Below are positions 22,446-33,924 of a stretch of 64,000 nt of DNA, piece by piece (within the stretch, counting starts at the first letter, position 1; every line of letters begins with the position of its first letter). This DNA is from Doryteuthis pealeii (taxonomy: Eukaryota; Mollusca; Cephalopoda; Myopsida; Loliginidae), in assembly GCA_023376005.1 (NCBI GenBank), contig CM042163.1:5151961-5215960 (forward strand), written 5' to 3'. A program made the position numbers and the translations under genes. Below the pieces are notes generated by a model. It had not been told where the DNA came from and did no database searches. It saw only the letters and a list, made by a program, of their open reading frames with translations.

Positions 22446-24418
22446 GTAATTTACTCTGGATTAGTTGGACACATAGTGCATTAGATATAAAGGTTAAGTT
22501 AATAAAGTTAATGATTCATCCAGCACTAGGCAAGGGGTTAACCACAGCTATATTGTTAAAAAAAATAAAATGTGCTGAAGTTAAAATAGGTTCTATCACC
22601 TCGGATTGTTAGATAAGTAGCCCCATTATCACCATGTCCTGGGTATGATGTTAAACTGCATATTATGGTGAAGTTCTAATTTTGGAGCCCTTGCAAGTGT
22701 GGGTGGAGTACCCCTTTATTGCCATTACTCACAGGTCCACTTTGACCCTGAGTGGTAGTACCTGTTAGTGTCCCATCTACAGGTTTAAGAAAAATTGACT
22801 TTTAAAAAAGTGTTGAATACCCATCAAGAATGAACAAAACAAAACTTATTTGGTATAAAATAACCCAATAAGGGTTGACATGCCGTAAAATCCAACCAAC
22901 CAAACATTATCACCATTGACAAGACTTTATTTTTGCCATAATCCAATCACTTACATTTCTATATTTTGTCTTTTAGATAATTTCAATAAATAAATAAAAA
23001 ATAAAGCAATAAACTATTTGATTAACAATCAAGACATAAATGATTTGCTAATCACTTGTAAAATCTAAAAATTATCTTTATATTAATACTCATATTCCTT
23101 AATTGCAACACCCTCTGGTTAAAAATGAGACTGTCCAAATCATTCATGATAAAATGCAAAAATATTTTTAAAATTTATTTCTTATGAGTGTTGTCATCTC
23201 AGTTAGATAATGGCCCATTCCGTTTTTATTTCAAAGAAAGAAATGGGAGAAAAAAAGACATGCTACACAAAAAAAAATATATATGAAGAAAAGAAAGAAC
23301 ATAATGAAAAGATGAAAAGAAGGAAAGAAAGAAAGAAAGAGTGAGATAGAGTTAAATCATGATTACTTTTTATATATTGAACTATTTAGTAATAGCTCTT
23401 AAGTAAACATATGAAATGTTGTGTGATATATCTAGTAATAGCTCTTAAGTAAAGATATCAAATGTTGTAATAATTAAATCATCATACTGTGATATATCCA
23501 CAGGTCCTGCTAGAGAAGTGTTTAGTAATAGCTCTTAAGTAAACATATCAAATGTTGTAATAATTAAATCATCATACTGTGATATATCCACAGGTCCTGC
23601 TAATATAAACATATTTCAAATGTGCATTTGATATTACTTCTTACTAATTTCTCTGATTATTTTACTAATTTACATTTAGTTTTTTACTATTAAAAAACAA
23701 TCAGTAAATTAGGTTTATTAATTATTGTGAATTTTTTTATATTTGACGCTAATTTGAATTTTACCTTAAAAAAAACAAACCCTGACTTGCGTATTTTAAT
23801 GAAATGGTTTTGTTTATTGGGTTCATTTCATTTAAGATTTTTTCTTAAAAGAACCACAGGTCCTGCTAGTATAATAATATTTGTTATCTTATATTAATCC
23901 AATCACTAATAATTAAATTATCATACTGTGAGTAATGATTTACCTATTTTAATGAAGTGTTTTTGTTTTGATTTCATTTAAGAGTTTTTCTTAAAAGAAC
24001 TACAGGTCCTGCTAGTATAATAATATTTGTTATCTTATATTAATCCAATCATTTACAACTTTTATTTACAGATCAGATATTGATTAACTAAAATCATGTC
24101 TTTAATAGATTTATATATTTAATTAAGATTTCAACACTTACAGATACTCCACTGATCCTAAGCAAATATGCTGAATAAGCAACACTTTGATTCTAGACAA
24201 TATGCACAGATACTACACTCTGATCCTAAGCAAAAGTTAAATGAACAAAGAAAGAAAAAAAAATGGAATGTCACAATTCATTATAATGGATAAATGGATA
24301 ATATTTATCTAAAGTTAACAAAATCACTCAAAAAATTGGTTTCATAATGAAATATTGATTTTCTATAATCGTGTTTTTCAGACTGCTTGATTTTTGAGAG
24401 AGAGAGAGGGGGAGAGGC

Positions 24419-24463
<45 letters not shown>

Positions 24464-26030
24464 GCATTGTTAATCAAACTTAAGCAGATTCTAAATTTTG
24501 TAGTTCTTGCTGTAAACTTGAATTCAGCAATAAAAAAAATGTTCCAATTTAGAGTATAATAATATTCAGAATGAATATAAATTATAAAATGAAAAAATAC
24601 AATAGTCAACCAGAATATCTACATAAAATATTCAAAACTCAAAATATTCTTCTGTTTGGTCAGCTAATCTGAAATCTCTAAAATGGCACCCAAAAATAAA
24701 AGCTATCAAATGATTTGTGCTTATCAATAAATACACAAGTAGAAAGAGAAGAAGAAATGATAGAACCACACAGAAATCTACACATTCCACACATCTATAT
24801 GCATAGACAACACACACACATACACACACATAAAACAGTAAGTGATTTCATCTGGCAGCAAGGGTAAAAGGAGGAGGAGGAAGAGGGGAGGAAGGGGAGG
24901 AGAAGATTAATGTGTGCGTGTGTGTGTGTGAGAGGCTTCCAATTCTGTAAGGTAGTCAGACTGGCAATGTGTGACTCACTCGCTAGATAAGTTGCCACTT
25001 GATACACACAGCCTGTTCACCCTCTTACCAATTCAGCATTGCTGCTGTTCTATGGCTGACTGGTAGATCTTCTCAAAAAACCAACTCTTCCTGCCACTCC
25101 TGCCACTGCAAATAGATTACAGCAGGCAGACATTCAGACTGCTAGATAGACGAGCTTTTTCTCAGCAGAAATGGAAGCTCAGAGAATCTATCATCATTTT
25201 GAATTTACAAAACAATAATCATTTGCTATGAATCCAAAATAATAGAGATTCTTCATTGTCTCTTTCTTTCTCTTTTTTTTTTAATAAATTCTTTGGAAAT
25301 AAATTTTTTTTTAAAAAATCTATTATCTTGAAACTGCTATCTTTATAAAGTTTATCAAACAAGAAAAATGGTTGGCAAAGTTCATTTCAATCATTTAAAA
25401 AAAAATAAAAATAAAAATTTCCTATTTTTCATTTAATTTCTTTATTAAACTAAAACTAAAAATATTTTTTAGATTTTAATATTATATGTTGGAAACGTTG
25501 CGGGACACAAAAGAAATCCTTCTACTAATTCGAATGAGTTCCATTTTAAGAAATCTCAAATATTTTTCATTGTTACAATCATTTTTATTTTCAAATAATC
25601 ATATTCACCAGATTTAAAGTTAAATTGCAAAAAATAATCAAGGAAACTTCAAACTCAATTCTTATAGTTATTTACTAAGATTAGCTTAGATGTGGCACAA
25701 AGCCAGAAGTATGAGGCACCCAGTGAGAATCAAACTCACAAAAATGGTTTGCTAATCTAGATTGCTAACTCACTTCTTATATCCCCCATATTAATCATAT
25801 CACCCAAAAAACAAAAACAAAAAAATGCTATCTTTAACTTATTTCAATTTTAGGCAAGTTAACAAAAAAGATAAACCCATCAGCAACATTTTTAGCAATT
25901 ATCCTTTTTTTAAAGAAATTATCAACATTTATAGCAAACTACCTTAAAAAAAAAAATTTAAAAAAATCAACATTTATAGCAACTATCTTTTTTTAATAGA
26001 AATTATCAACATGAATAAATAAAGTTTATC
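22446..26030 (+). repeat. Block A, right clean copy
   Basis: Collinear with 314-4130. It continues without interruption into sequence found only once (26030 onward). This makes it the copy most likely to represent the true chromosomal order B-inverted, LINE array, A, unique. It contains R1 (22615-22910), two and a half 90-bp units (23390-23610), a GATA tract (24420-24463) and the tRNA-like remnant (25680-25790). No coding sequence. Confidence 0.85.
23390..23610 (+). repeat. Tandem repeat, about 90 bp x 2.5
   Basis: Same unit as 1255-1725 but contracted; one unit is internally truncated near 23425. The difference in copy number from the left copy is informative for haplotype assignment. Confidence 0.75.
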
Positions 26031-26999
26031 TGGTTTAATGAAGAAAGATTTCTTAATTTGTCCTTGTTTGAAAATAAGACCAATTAATTTTGTCAGACTA
26101 AAATGAATAAAGCAGATTCTTTCTCATTCATTTTCTCTAAATAAATTGATGTGAATTTCATGTTGATAATTAAAACAAAAGAAAGAATAAATGATATGGT
26201 GTGAAATTATTATTTTTTTTTTTAAAGAGAATTTTTCAAAAATCTCACTGACATCATTTTTTTTTTTAAAGATAAAAATGTTAATTTTCCATGTCAAGTG
26301 CCCCCCTCCCCCAATTCACAGAGAATGATGATTGATGCAAGTAAAAGAAAATTAGAATGAAATGATCAATTAAAATCCCATTTCTAATAAACCAATTAAT
26401 CTCACAACACTGAACAACATTCTCAGATAAATTGACATTTTTCAATTAAATATTTCTCTAAAAATTAAATAAAAATCTATAATATTTGTCTGAATTTTTT
26501 AGATGAGGGTTGATAATTTGTATTATTTAGATTTTTCAGACTGTTGTCCTTATCGTTATTGTTATATACATGGCATTCAGAATAATGAAAACAATTTACT
26601 CTAATAGATTAAATAAAGGGTTCGGTTTGAAATTCCTAAAAGGTTCCCAAGTTCAACAAGAAACAATTAAAGAATGATGGAGGGCACATTCATTAAAACA
26701 TTCTGTATCTAACAAATAAAAATGAAGACAACAGTCCAAAAATTCTAAACAATACAAAAAAATCTATACATTTATGATTTTTAGAAAATATATTAAAATA
26801 TCCTTAAGAGTTTCATAGTTATTTCTTGTTTTACTTCTAAACTAATCACAACTTTTCTGTTTATTAATTTTGAAGTTATTTTAAGAATAAGAAAAAAACA
26901 AAAAAAAAAAAACAACCTTATTCGCACTGAAAAAGTTTGAAAACATTTGATTGCATTTTTGTTGGAGATTATCTAAATCTGATTGATCCTTAATCTCAC
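26031..26999. other. AT-rich intergenic DNA with one TIR repeat
   Basis: Single-copy-looking AT-rich sequence. Apart from the inverted-repeat element at 26490-26790 I see no gene, RNA or recognisable mobile element. Confidence 0.5.
26490..26790 (+). repeat. Dispersed repeat R3 with inverted ends
   Basis: Left part TTTTTTAGATGAGGGTTGAT, GTATTATTTAGATTTTTCAG and ACTGTTGTCC. The right part holds GACAACAGTCC and CTAAACAATAC as the inverted complement. A reverse-orientation copy is at 29375-29550, which shares the interior word GTTCC(CT)AGTCCAACAAGG. Terminal inverted repeats of about 32-37 bp and no coding sequence suggest a MITE. The motif GAAGAAGGCCAGAGG in the other copy is also reminiscent of the region after Penelope-like element ORFs. 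I cannot decide between these. Confidence 0.55.
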
Positions 27000-27540
27000 A
27001 TGATTTTTGGAAACATTTTTTCAGTTGCCAAGGCATGAAATAAGCCGCCTGCGTGCGTTGTGGGCTGCCGAAACTCTGCATCTTTCAAAGTCTCCATGCT
27101 TCCTGTAGTTCGCCAACACTAATACATTATTCTATGTACTTGACATGAGACTTTGATGAGTTGTGGTGCACCTGAGCACTGTACACATACATGTATATTA
27201 TTACTGTATGCTATTCATGTTTCTGACACTAATACATTATTCTATGTACTTGACATGAGACTTTGATGAGTTGTGGTGCACCTGAGCACTGTACACATAC
27301 ATGTATATTATTACTGTATGCTATTCATGTTCCTGATACTAATACATTATTCTATGTACTAGACATGAGACTTTGATGAATTGTGGTGCACCTGAGCACT
27401 GTACACATACATGTATATTATTACTGTATGCTATTCATGTTCCTTATACTAATACATTATTCTATGTACTAGACATGAGACTTTGATGAGTTGTGGTGCA
27501 CCTGAGCACTGTACACAATGAATTTCATTGTTATTATTAT
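27000..27540 (+). mobile_element. LINE 3' end, four exact 110-bp tail units
   Basis: A coding remnant at 27000-27100 (TTTTTGGAAACATTTTTTC, GGCATGAAATAAGCCGCCTG, GTTGTGGGCTGCCG) passes directly into the tail. GAGACTTTGATGA occurs at a constant 110-bp spacing (about 27147, 27257, 27367, 27477). The element ends at GTACACAATGAATTTCATTG. The usual (ACACATACATG)-rich leader between gene and array is missing, so the array was probably joined by unequal exchange or template slippage. Confidence 0.8.
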
Positions 27541-27745
27541 CAATGATTTCAATGTTAATATTTTTGTCAATAAAAAGACAATCACAAAGTTTAACAATTC
27601 AAATTATAAAGCAAAAACTGTTCTATAATGCAATGACTTATTTCTATATTTATTTCCATCTAAAATCCAATTTCTAATATTTTGTCCATAGGAAGGAATA
27701 GGTTAATAATTTTGATGAAATTCAAACCAATTACAAATCTGGGAT

Positions 27746-27786
<41 letters not shown>

Positions 27787-29374
27787 GGTATAATGTATAG
27801 TAAGCTAGGCTAGTAAGCCATTATTAGTGAGTTTGATTCTCACTGAGTGCCCTATACTTCTGACTTTATGCTAAACAAAGTTTTAGTAAATGGCAACTGT
27901 ATAGATATGTACAGACATCTTTCAGTATTTCACTATCATTTCTTGATTATTTACTAATTTTGAAGTTATTCTAGGAAAAAGAAAACTTATTGACTTATAC
28001 AGGAAGGAATCGGTTAATAATTTTGATAAAATTCAAACCAATTACAAAACAGAGATGAACTGGATAGGTATACACCAACATTTTTTTCCTAGCAAAAACT
28101 GATCTATAATGTAATGAGTTTCATTCTACATTTATCTACTACTAAAATCCAGTCTTTAATGATGCACTTGCTTTTAAGTTTATTACTGTTCATCAGCAGA
28201 AATGATTAAATAAAAATCATGCTGAAGAGAAAATTGAGGAAAATAAATAAATAAAAACTTTAAGTAAAACCTTGATAAAATTGAGGAAAAAAAAACTTTA
28301 AGTAAAACTTTGATAGATAATCAGAAAGATAAAAGTGTAAAAACCACAGTCAGATATAAAAGAAATTAAAATAACTAAAAGTTTCTGCATACAGAAAAGT
28401 AAAAATCTAAAACCTTATGTCGTTGATAATCAAATCTATAAAATGACATTTGTCTATAAACTCACAACAATTGAAATAAGAAAACTAAATATAAAATTGA
28501 AAGCAAACTTAGAATTACCAAACATTTCAAAGTGAATTCTTGTCATTAAATAATAATTCTTTTTTTTTTTCCTCTCTTGATAAAAGTTTTGATTTCATAA
28601 ATTAGCAATTAATTCTTCGATTTAATAATTTGTGATAAAAACCAATGAATATTTTTTAAGTAGAAAAACTTTTTTTTAGATCTTCATGAAACTTTTATAG
28701 ATTTAATTCTCTCCCTTCCATTGTTTGTCAGGATTCAGAAATTCTCTTAGTAATGGTGAAGTTTTAAAATCTACAATACAAAAATTCCAAGTAGATTTTA
28801 GAAACCAATATTTTTTGTTGATAGACTTTTTACTTAAAAAAATAAGATGTAATAATTGTCATATCTTTTTAAAAAGGCACTTATAGAATTTCTCCACTTC
28901 AAAATTTGCTTATTAAGCAATAAATTGTAAAAAAATCAATAGTAGATTTTTTCATTCACATTTAAGAAAATAAATAAAAGAACTTTAAAATATTGAGTTA
29001 ATCTAAGGAAAATGAATAGTGTACTTTTATTATGATAAAACAGAGCTTAGGTTTTCTTTCTAAAAAAAAAGAAAAGAAAAATTGATTGGACAATTCTAAT
29101 AAAAAAAAAAAGAAAACAATTTTTAATAACTTCTAAGGACATCGAAATTTGATTAACAGATCAAATCAGTTAATAGGATTATATAAATAAATACTAAAAT
29201 AATAACAAAATCAGACACTTTCTTGTTTGTCAGTTAAATAAAATGATGTTATTCAGAATCACTTATCCTTTAAGTATTTGCTAGAAATAAATTATATTTT
29301 TAATTGGCCTTAAATCAATCTGGCACAAGGCCATGTAAGAAGAGATTTCAATAAGGATGATTTATCATCAAATA
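27541..29374. other. AT-rich intergenic DNA, local duplications
   Basis: No gene. Two segments recur: X at 27607-27672 and 28096-28160, Y at 27690-27750 and 28000-28063, with their order exchanged (X-Y, then Y-X). Between them lie a (TA)n tract at 27749-27783 and a tRNA-like SINE at 27790-27895. The rest is featureless AT-rich sequence with several poly(A)/poly(T) runs. Confidence 0.6.
27790..27895 (+). repeat. tRNA-like SINE remnant
   Basis: AAGCTAGGCTAGTAAGCC as a degenerate A-box region, then GAGTTTGATTCTCACTGAG as the B-box region, then CTTCTGACTTTATGC. The same element occurs on the minus strand at 3780-3900. It sits immediately after a (TA)n tract. Confidence 0.5.
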
Positions 29375-29550
29375 CAACAAATTTAGATTATTTGGACAAT
29401 TGTCCTCATCTTTATTATAAGGTTCCCTAGTCCAACAAGGAATACCCGAAGAAGGCCAGAGGGTACATCAGCCAAAACGTTGTGTACATAACAATAAAGA
29501 GGAGGACAATAGTCTGAATAATACAAATTATCAAGACTCATCTAAAAAAA
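29375..29550 (-). repeat. Dispersed repeat R3, inverted copy
   Basis: Ends AATTTAGATTATTTGGACAA and ACAATAGTCTGAATAATAC are inverted complements (about 37 bp, a few mismatches). The interior has TAGTCCAACAAGGAATACCC and GAAGAAGGCCAGAGGGTAC. It matches 26490-26790 in the opposite orientation but is about 100 bp shorter. Confidence 0.6.
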
Positions 29551-30743
29551 TTCAGATAAATTTATTGTTGTCTACAAAAAGTATTTTGCATAAATTGACA
29601 CTTGGTTTTTTTTTTTTAGGGGGGGGGGTTGTAAAAAGCATATCCTGTATTTGGCAACCTATAAAAATGTAGAATTTTACAAAGGTATTAAAATAATTTT
29701 TAAAAAAAGAAGCCAAAAACAACATTTTTATAGTGTGAATCTCTCTCTCACAAATACACATCTGAATCTAGATACAAAATATATATTGTATCTACCAATT
29801 CTTATAAACCAGAAAAGGTAACTGAAAAAATGTTGAATCATACTTAATAACCAAAATGGTGTTTGGGTATAAAATGGGGGATTCATTTTGTACTATGATA
29901 GAATTATAAACTAATCCCTTATTTTTTTTTTTAGGTCTTAGTAGATTCTCTACATAGACAAGAAAAGATTCAAATACATTTGCTGACAAACACATTTGAC
30001 AAGCTGCATTTTTTTGCAAGTTGTACAAATCAAATTCTTGAGGTTCAACCTCTTTTCTGTAAAAATACATTTTTTAAAAATAATTATGAATGTAAAAAAA
30101 CATTTTGCATAATAACTGAAATACTTCCTTTATGTTATCAATGAAAAATTCTTAATCACTTCAATTTGCTTCAGAAATGTTTTCAAATTGTATGAAAGTT
30201 TTTTTATTTTTTTATTCTCTTAATGATGATTTCTATCATTCGGGTCTATTGGCTTTAATTCTGAAACATTTTATCAAAGAGAGAAAGTAAATTTTTAATA
30301 CCAATAAAATCATGACTACTACGTACAATGGTATTTAATGAATTTGATTTCTAAAAATCTTTTCATAATCCAAATTACATTTACAGTAAAAGAATAGAAA
30401 CAAATGCTCAATATTTTATCTCTTTCCACAAAGAAACTTAAAGTATGCATTCTATGAAATACAATCTGAAGTAGCCATCTACATGGGGATAAAAGTTAAC
30501 ACTATGATCTTAAAAATTTGGAAAAATTAACTCTAAAATGAATTTTGCTCTTGAACAATGCTGATTTATTGAAAATAAATTTAAATATGCCGCAATGTGT
30601 CTACAATTTTTCAGAATTCTAGTTTCACATAACTTGGACAATACAAAAAACATTTATCACATCATTTATATATAAAGGGCACTTGGTATGTATATATATA
30701 CATCTATGTCTTGATTAAACTATGAAAATAAAACAATTAACAA

Positions 30744-30745
<2 letters not shown>
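29551..30745. other. AT-rich intergenic DNA
   Basis: Contains homopolymers (a T run then a G run at 29604-29627) and short open frames of low-complexity composition. Nothing resembles a known protein, RNA gene or mobile element. Confidence 0.5.
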
Positions 30746-30788
<43 letters not shown>

Positions 30789-30819
30789 GTATCACCAGTT
30801 CTTACTTTTTGCACAAAAA

Positions 30820-30869
<50 letters not shown>

Positions 30870-31087
30870 AACATTTGCTTTTTGGAGCATTGTTAAGTAA
30901 AAAATATTATTGCTTATATTTTTTTGAAGGCAATTACCAGGCGTACATCGTATAAAATTCGATAATTATTGAAAATAATCATGACAAGTAAACTCGGCAA
31001 GATTATTTTCAATAATTATCGAATTTTATACGATATACGCCTGGTAATTGCCTTTAAAAAAATATAAACAATAATATACTTTATTCA

Positions 31088-31141
<54 letters not shown>
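30746..31141. repeat. Fold-back element flanked by (TA)n tracts
   Basis: Arms 30902-30980 and 31001-31077 form a nearly perfect hairpin of about 75 bp (for example CAATTACCAGGCGTAC against the complement in 31030-31055) around a 20-base loop. TA dinucleotide tracts lie at about 30748-30785, 30824-30867 and 31092-31138. No coding capacity. A MITE inserted in TA is possible. A transcript would form long double-stranded RNA. Confidence 0.8.
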
Positions 31142-31465
31142 ATTACACACACACATCATAAACTTAGTTACTTACCACCTCCAGAAGATTTTATTTTTAC
31201 AATAACTTTTCCTGAAACAAACTTTATAAAGGGCCCTTGAAAATATCACTATTTTTATGGTTAATGATATTTTTTAAAAATCCTCTAATCTTATAAAATC
31301 AAATCTCAACTGTTTTCAGCTTCTTTCATTATTTAAAAAAACAAAACAAATGAAAATGAAATGAAAGTTTCCCTAGAAATTCTATTAATAAGCCTTATCT
31401 CTGATTCCAACTGAACAAAGAAGATACATAACACTAATATTTCTTTTAATTAAACAATCTATACA

Positions 31466-31860
31466 GTGTCCCCAAGATTGAACCTGCAGCACAGTGATAA
31501 CTGTCACTTAGAACATGATCTCCATGTTTCTAACACATGTGGGCATGCCTACAAAGTCAGAAAACAGCATTGCTCACATGACTTTCGGAAACATTTTTTC
31601 ACACTCAGAATTGCTGAGGCATGGAATAAGCTGCCCGCATCCGTTGTAGGCTGCCGAAACAATGCATCTTTCAAAGCCTCCATGCTTCCTGTAGTCCGCC
31701 AAAACTGTGCCTGATGCCCCTCTCCACACACATACGTGCATATTATTGCTGTAAACTGTTCATGTTCCTGACACTAATACATTATTCTGTGTATTTGACA
31801 TGAGACTTTGATGAGTTGTGGTGCACCTGAGTACTGTACACAATAAATTTCATTCATTAT
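31466..31860 (+). mobile_element. LINE 3' end, best-preserved C terminus
   Basis: An uninterrupted frame at 31466-31714 encodes the C terminus of a non-LTR retrotransposon reverse-transcriptase polyprotein. The key signature is HDFRKHFFTLRIAEAWNKLP followed by a small-residue stretch and FKASM. This matches the family pattern R.FFS.R....WN.LP..VV....FK found at the end of CR1/jockey-like LINE ORF2. The RT and endonuclease domains are absent (5' truncation is typical). The 3' tail follows with GACATGAGACTTTGATGAG and ends at CAATAAATTTCATTCATTA. Here the tail is a single unit, so this copy shows the ancestral organisation without the tandem array. Clade assignment is inference. Confidence 0.85.
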
Positions 31861-32195
31861 TAAAGCGTCTCATTAGCAAAGAAAATCCCAGTTACATACA
31901 ATACTTTAAAGGGAAGCAACTCACATTGAACATTGGAATACGTTGAAAGGAACCGTTTTGATTTACCATTGAGTTATAGAGAAAATAACACCATTTCATA
32001 AAGGGTTGGTTTTTTTTTTTTTTCAAATTGTTCAGTGAATGTGTTATCTTAAATTGTACATTTGTTTAAGAAATCTTTTTTAAATGTACAAAAATTGCAG
32101 CCACAAATTCCTATATACAATTATTTGGAGAAATAAATATAACCAACTACATTTCTTAATCATAGCTAAAGTTTTTTTTTCTACTTCTTTCACAT
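31861..32195. other. AT-rich spacer
   Basis: No gene, RNA or mobile element recognised; it contains a poly(T) run at about 32008-32022. Confidence 0.5.
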
Positions 32196-32319
32196 AGCTT
32201 TTAGAGTTGTTGAGGCATGAAATAAACTGTCTGCATCCATAGTTGACTGTTGAAACACTGCATTTTTCAAAACCTCCATGCTTCCTGTAATTCAACACTA
32301 TACCTGATACCCACTTCAT

Positions 32320-32375
<56 letters not shown>

Positions 32376-32490
32376 ACTGTATGCTATTCATTTTCCTGAC
32401 ATTAGTACATTATTCTATGTACTATACATGAGTCTTTGATGAGTTGTGGTGCACCTAAGCACTGTACACCATAAATTTAGTTATGATATA
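32196..32490 (+). mobile_element. LINE 3' end with microsatellite insertion
   Basis: The coding remnant GTTGAGGCATGAAATAAACTG leads to AACACTATACCTGATACC. The usual CACACATACATG leader has expanded into (CA)n(TA)n at about 32321-32372. The tail then resumes with TATGCTATTCATTTTCCTG and AGTCTTTGATGAGTTGTGG, ending at ACCATAAATTTAGTTATG. The expansion shows how the tail leader seeds microsatellites. Confidence 0.75.
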
Positions 32491-32664
32491 TCAACAGGTT
32501 TATAAAGGAAAAAAAAAAAACTTAATTGAAAATTGTGAATGAAATAAACCTTTTAATTGTCAAATCAGTCAAAGAGAAAAGGAAAATATTTAACAAATTA
32601 TTCAATGAAGGACATAAAAAAAAAAAGGTAAGATACAAACATTTACTAATCCAATTTGTTTATT

Positions 32665-32935
32665 GCTAAGGGAGGCGCTCATTGTATAATGGTTATTGTC
32701 ATAGGGAATGGATATGGTGACACAAGTTCAAATCCTGGTGGAGGCTTGTATTTCCCATAGCACTAATACCCTTGGGAAAGGTATGAATCCAACTATTCCC
32801 CCTGCAGCTATGGATAAGTAGGAGGGCAGAACAGGCTCTTTAACCCTCAAATGGCAACTAGTCTAGAAGGAAAACTCTGAATTCAAACCTCTGCTTAAAA
32901 TTTGACTGTGTCACATCCTGCCTATACCAGAGGAG
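32665..32935 (+). repeat. tRNA-derived SINE, family 2
   Basis: tRNA-like head with A box TATAATGGTTATTG (about 32685) and B box AAGTTCAAATCCTGG (about 32725), then the body CACTAATACCCTTGGGAAAGG, and ACAGGCTCTTTAACCC towards the 3' end. (GT)n(TA)n follows at 32938-33000. Other copies are at 35085-35245 and 53745-53985. Confidence 0.8.
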
Positions 32936-33116
32936 TTGGCGTGTGTGTGTGTGTGTGTATGTATATATATATATATATATATAATATATATATATATATG
33001 AATAAATAAAACAAGTTAGAACCTCAAAAATTCATATTGCCATTTTAGGAAATATTTTACTGTTTGATTACATTTATGGAAAAATTTGTGCCCATAGAAA
33101 ATGATTGATGGAATAT

Positions 33117-33919
33117 ATACAAAGGTCATTCAAAACATTATAAGCCTAACCTAGAAAGTTTTTCACTTTTTCAATACTTTTTCAATGTCTTCAGAATATA
33201 TTAACAAAAACCTATCACCTTGTCAACAGAAGTTGCTCGTTCAAACTTTTGGGGGGATGGGTGGGTGAAGAACCCAAATGTTTCAACAGTTTGCTTTGAA
33301 TTAGGTTCAAGTTGGTAAACCAAAGTTTTATTATGAGTTACCAATCAGCAGTGAAAATTCTATTACTCGTCAAAGTGAATCAAAAAAGTCGCTTTAATGT
33401 CAACCCTTTTCAGCTTGTGCTCTAGCATCAGTATTTTGGGGGATCCACCTTAAAGACGGCTTGTTATCCTCTACAACTAATAATACCTAACTAACTAATA
33501 CTTAACTAACTATACAAGTTAATAACTTATCTATTGGCTGGATAGCAACAAAATAAAAATGGAGAATAGCATCAACTTGTTCATCCGTGGTTGAAGTTTT
33601 TAGCTGACCTGACCAAGGGTCATCTTTTATGTTGTCCCTATCCTGCTTGAATTCCACAACTTAATTCGTGAGTTACATAGGAAAGAGAGTCCTCACAAAT
33701 TCCCCTTGGGTGTCATACCTTCCTTTTGCATTTACTGACGGCTCTGGGCCTTGTTTTGTCCACTTTTAGATTTGTTACCTTTCACCTTTGTGTATGGGCC
33801 CCTCACTTTCACAGACAATTAAGACAGAAAGAAGTGGTAGTGTGTTGCTACAACAAAAATGTTCAGATACGGCTCTTCTTTCTGGGTAAGGCTTAGAACT
33901 TTTCAAATGACCCTTGTAT
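33117..33919 (-). mobile_element. Mariner-family transposon, decayed
   Basis: A Tc1/mariner element with both ends readable. The terminal inverted repeats lie at about 33118-33158 and 33879-33919 and agree at about 34 of 41 positions (left TACAAAGGTCATTC, right complement TACAAGGGTCATTTG). TA is present on both sides as expected for its target. On the minus strand, around 33566-33658, the translation DRDNIKDDPWSGQLKTSTTD is the N-terminal linker of mariner transposases (family pattern DDPRSGRP), followed by EQVDAIL. Downstream the frame is broken and the catalytic D,D34D region cannot be read. At about 800 bp it is shorter than an intact mariner (about 1.3 kb), so internal deletion is likely. 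No function expected. Confidence 0.8.
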
Positions 33920-33924
33920 ATGTA

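Noticed and set aside
1..26030. Genuine multi-copy amplicon or giant palindrome as a novel biological structure
   Set aside because: Noise is confined to specific arms, a 100-N gap lies inside, and copy differences fit haplotypes; artefact is the more economical explanation until reads say otherwise.
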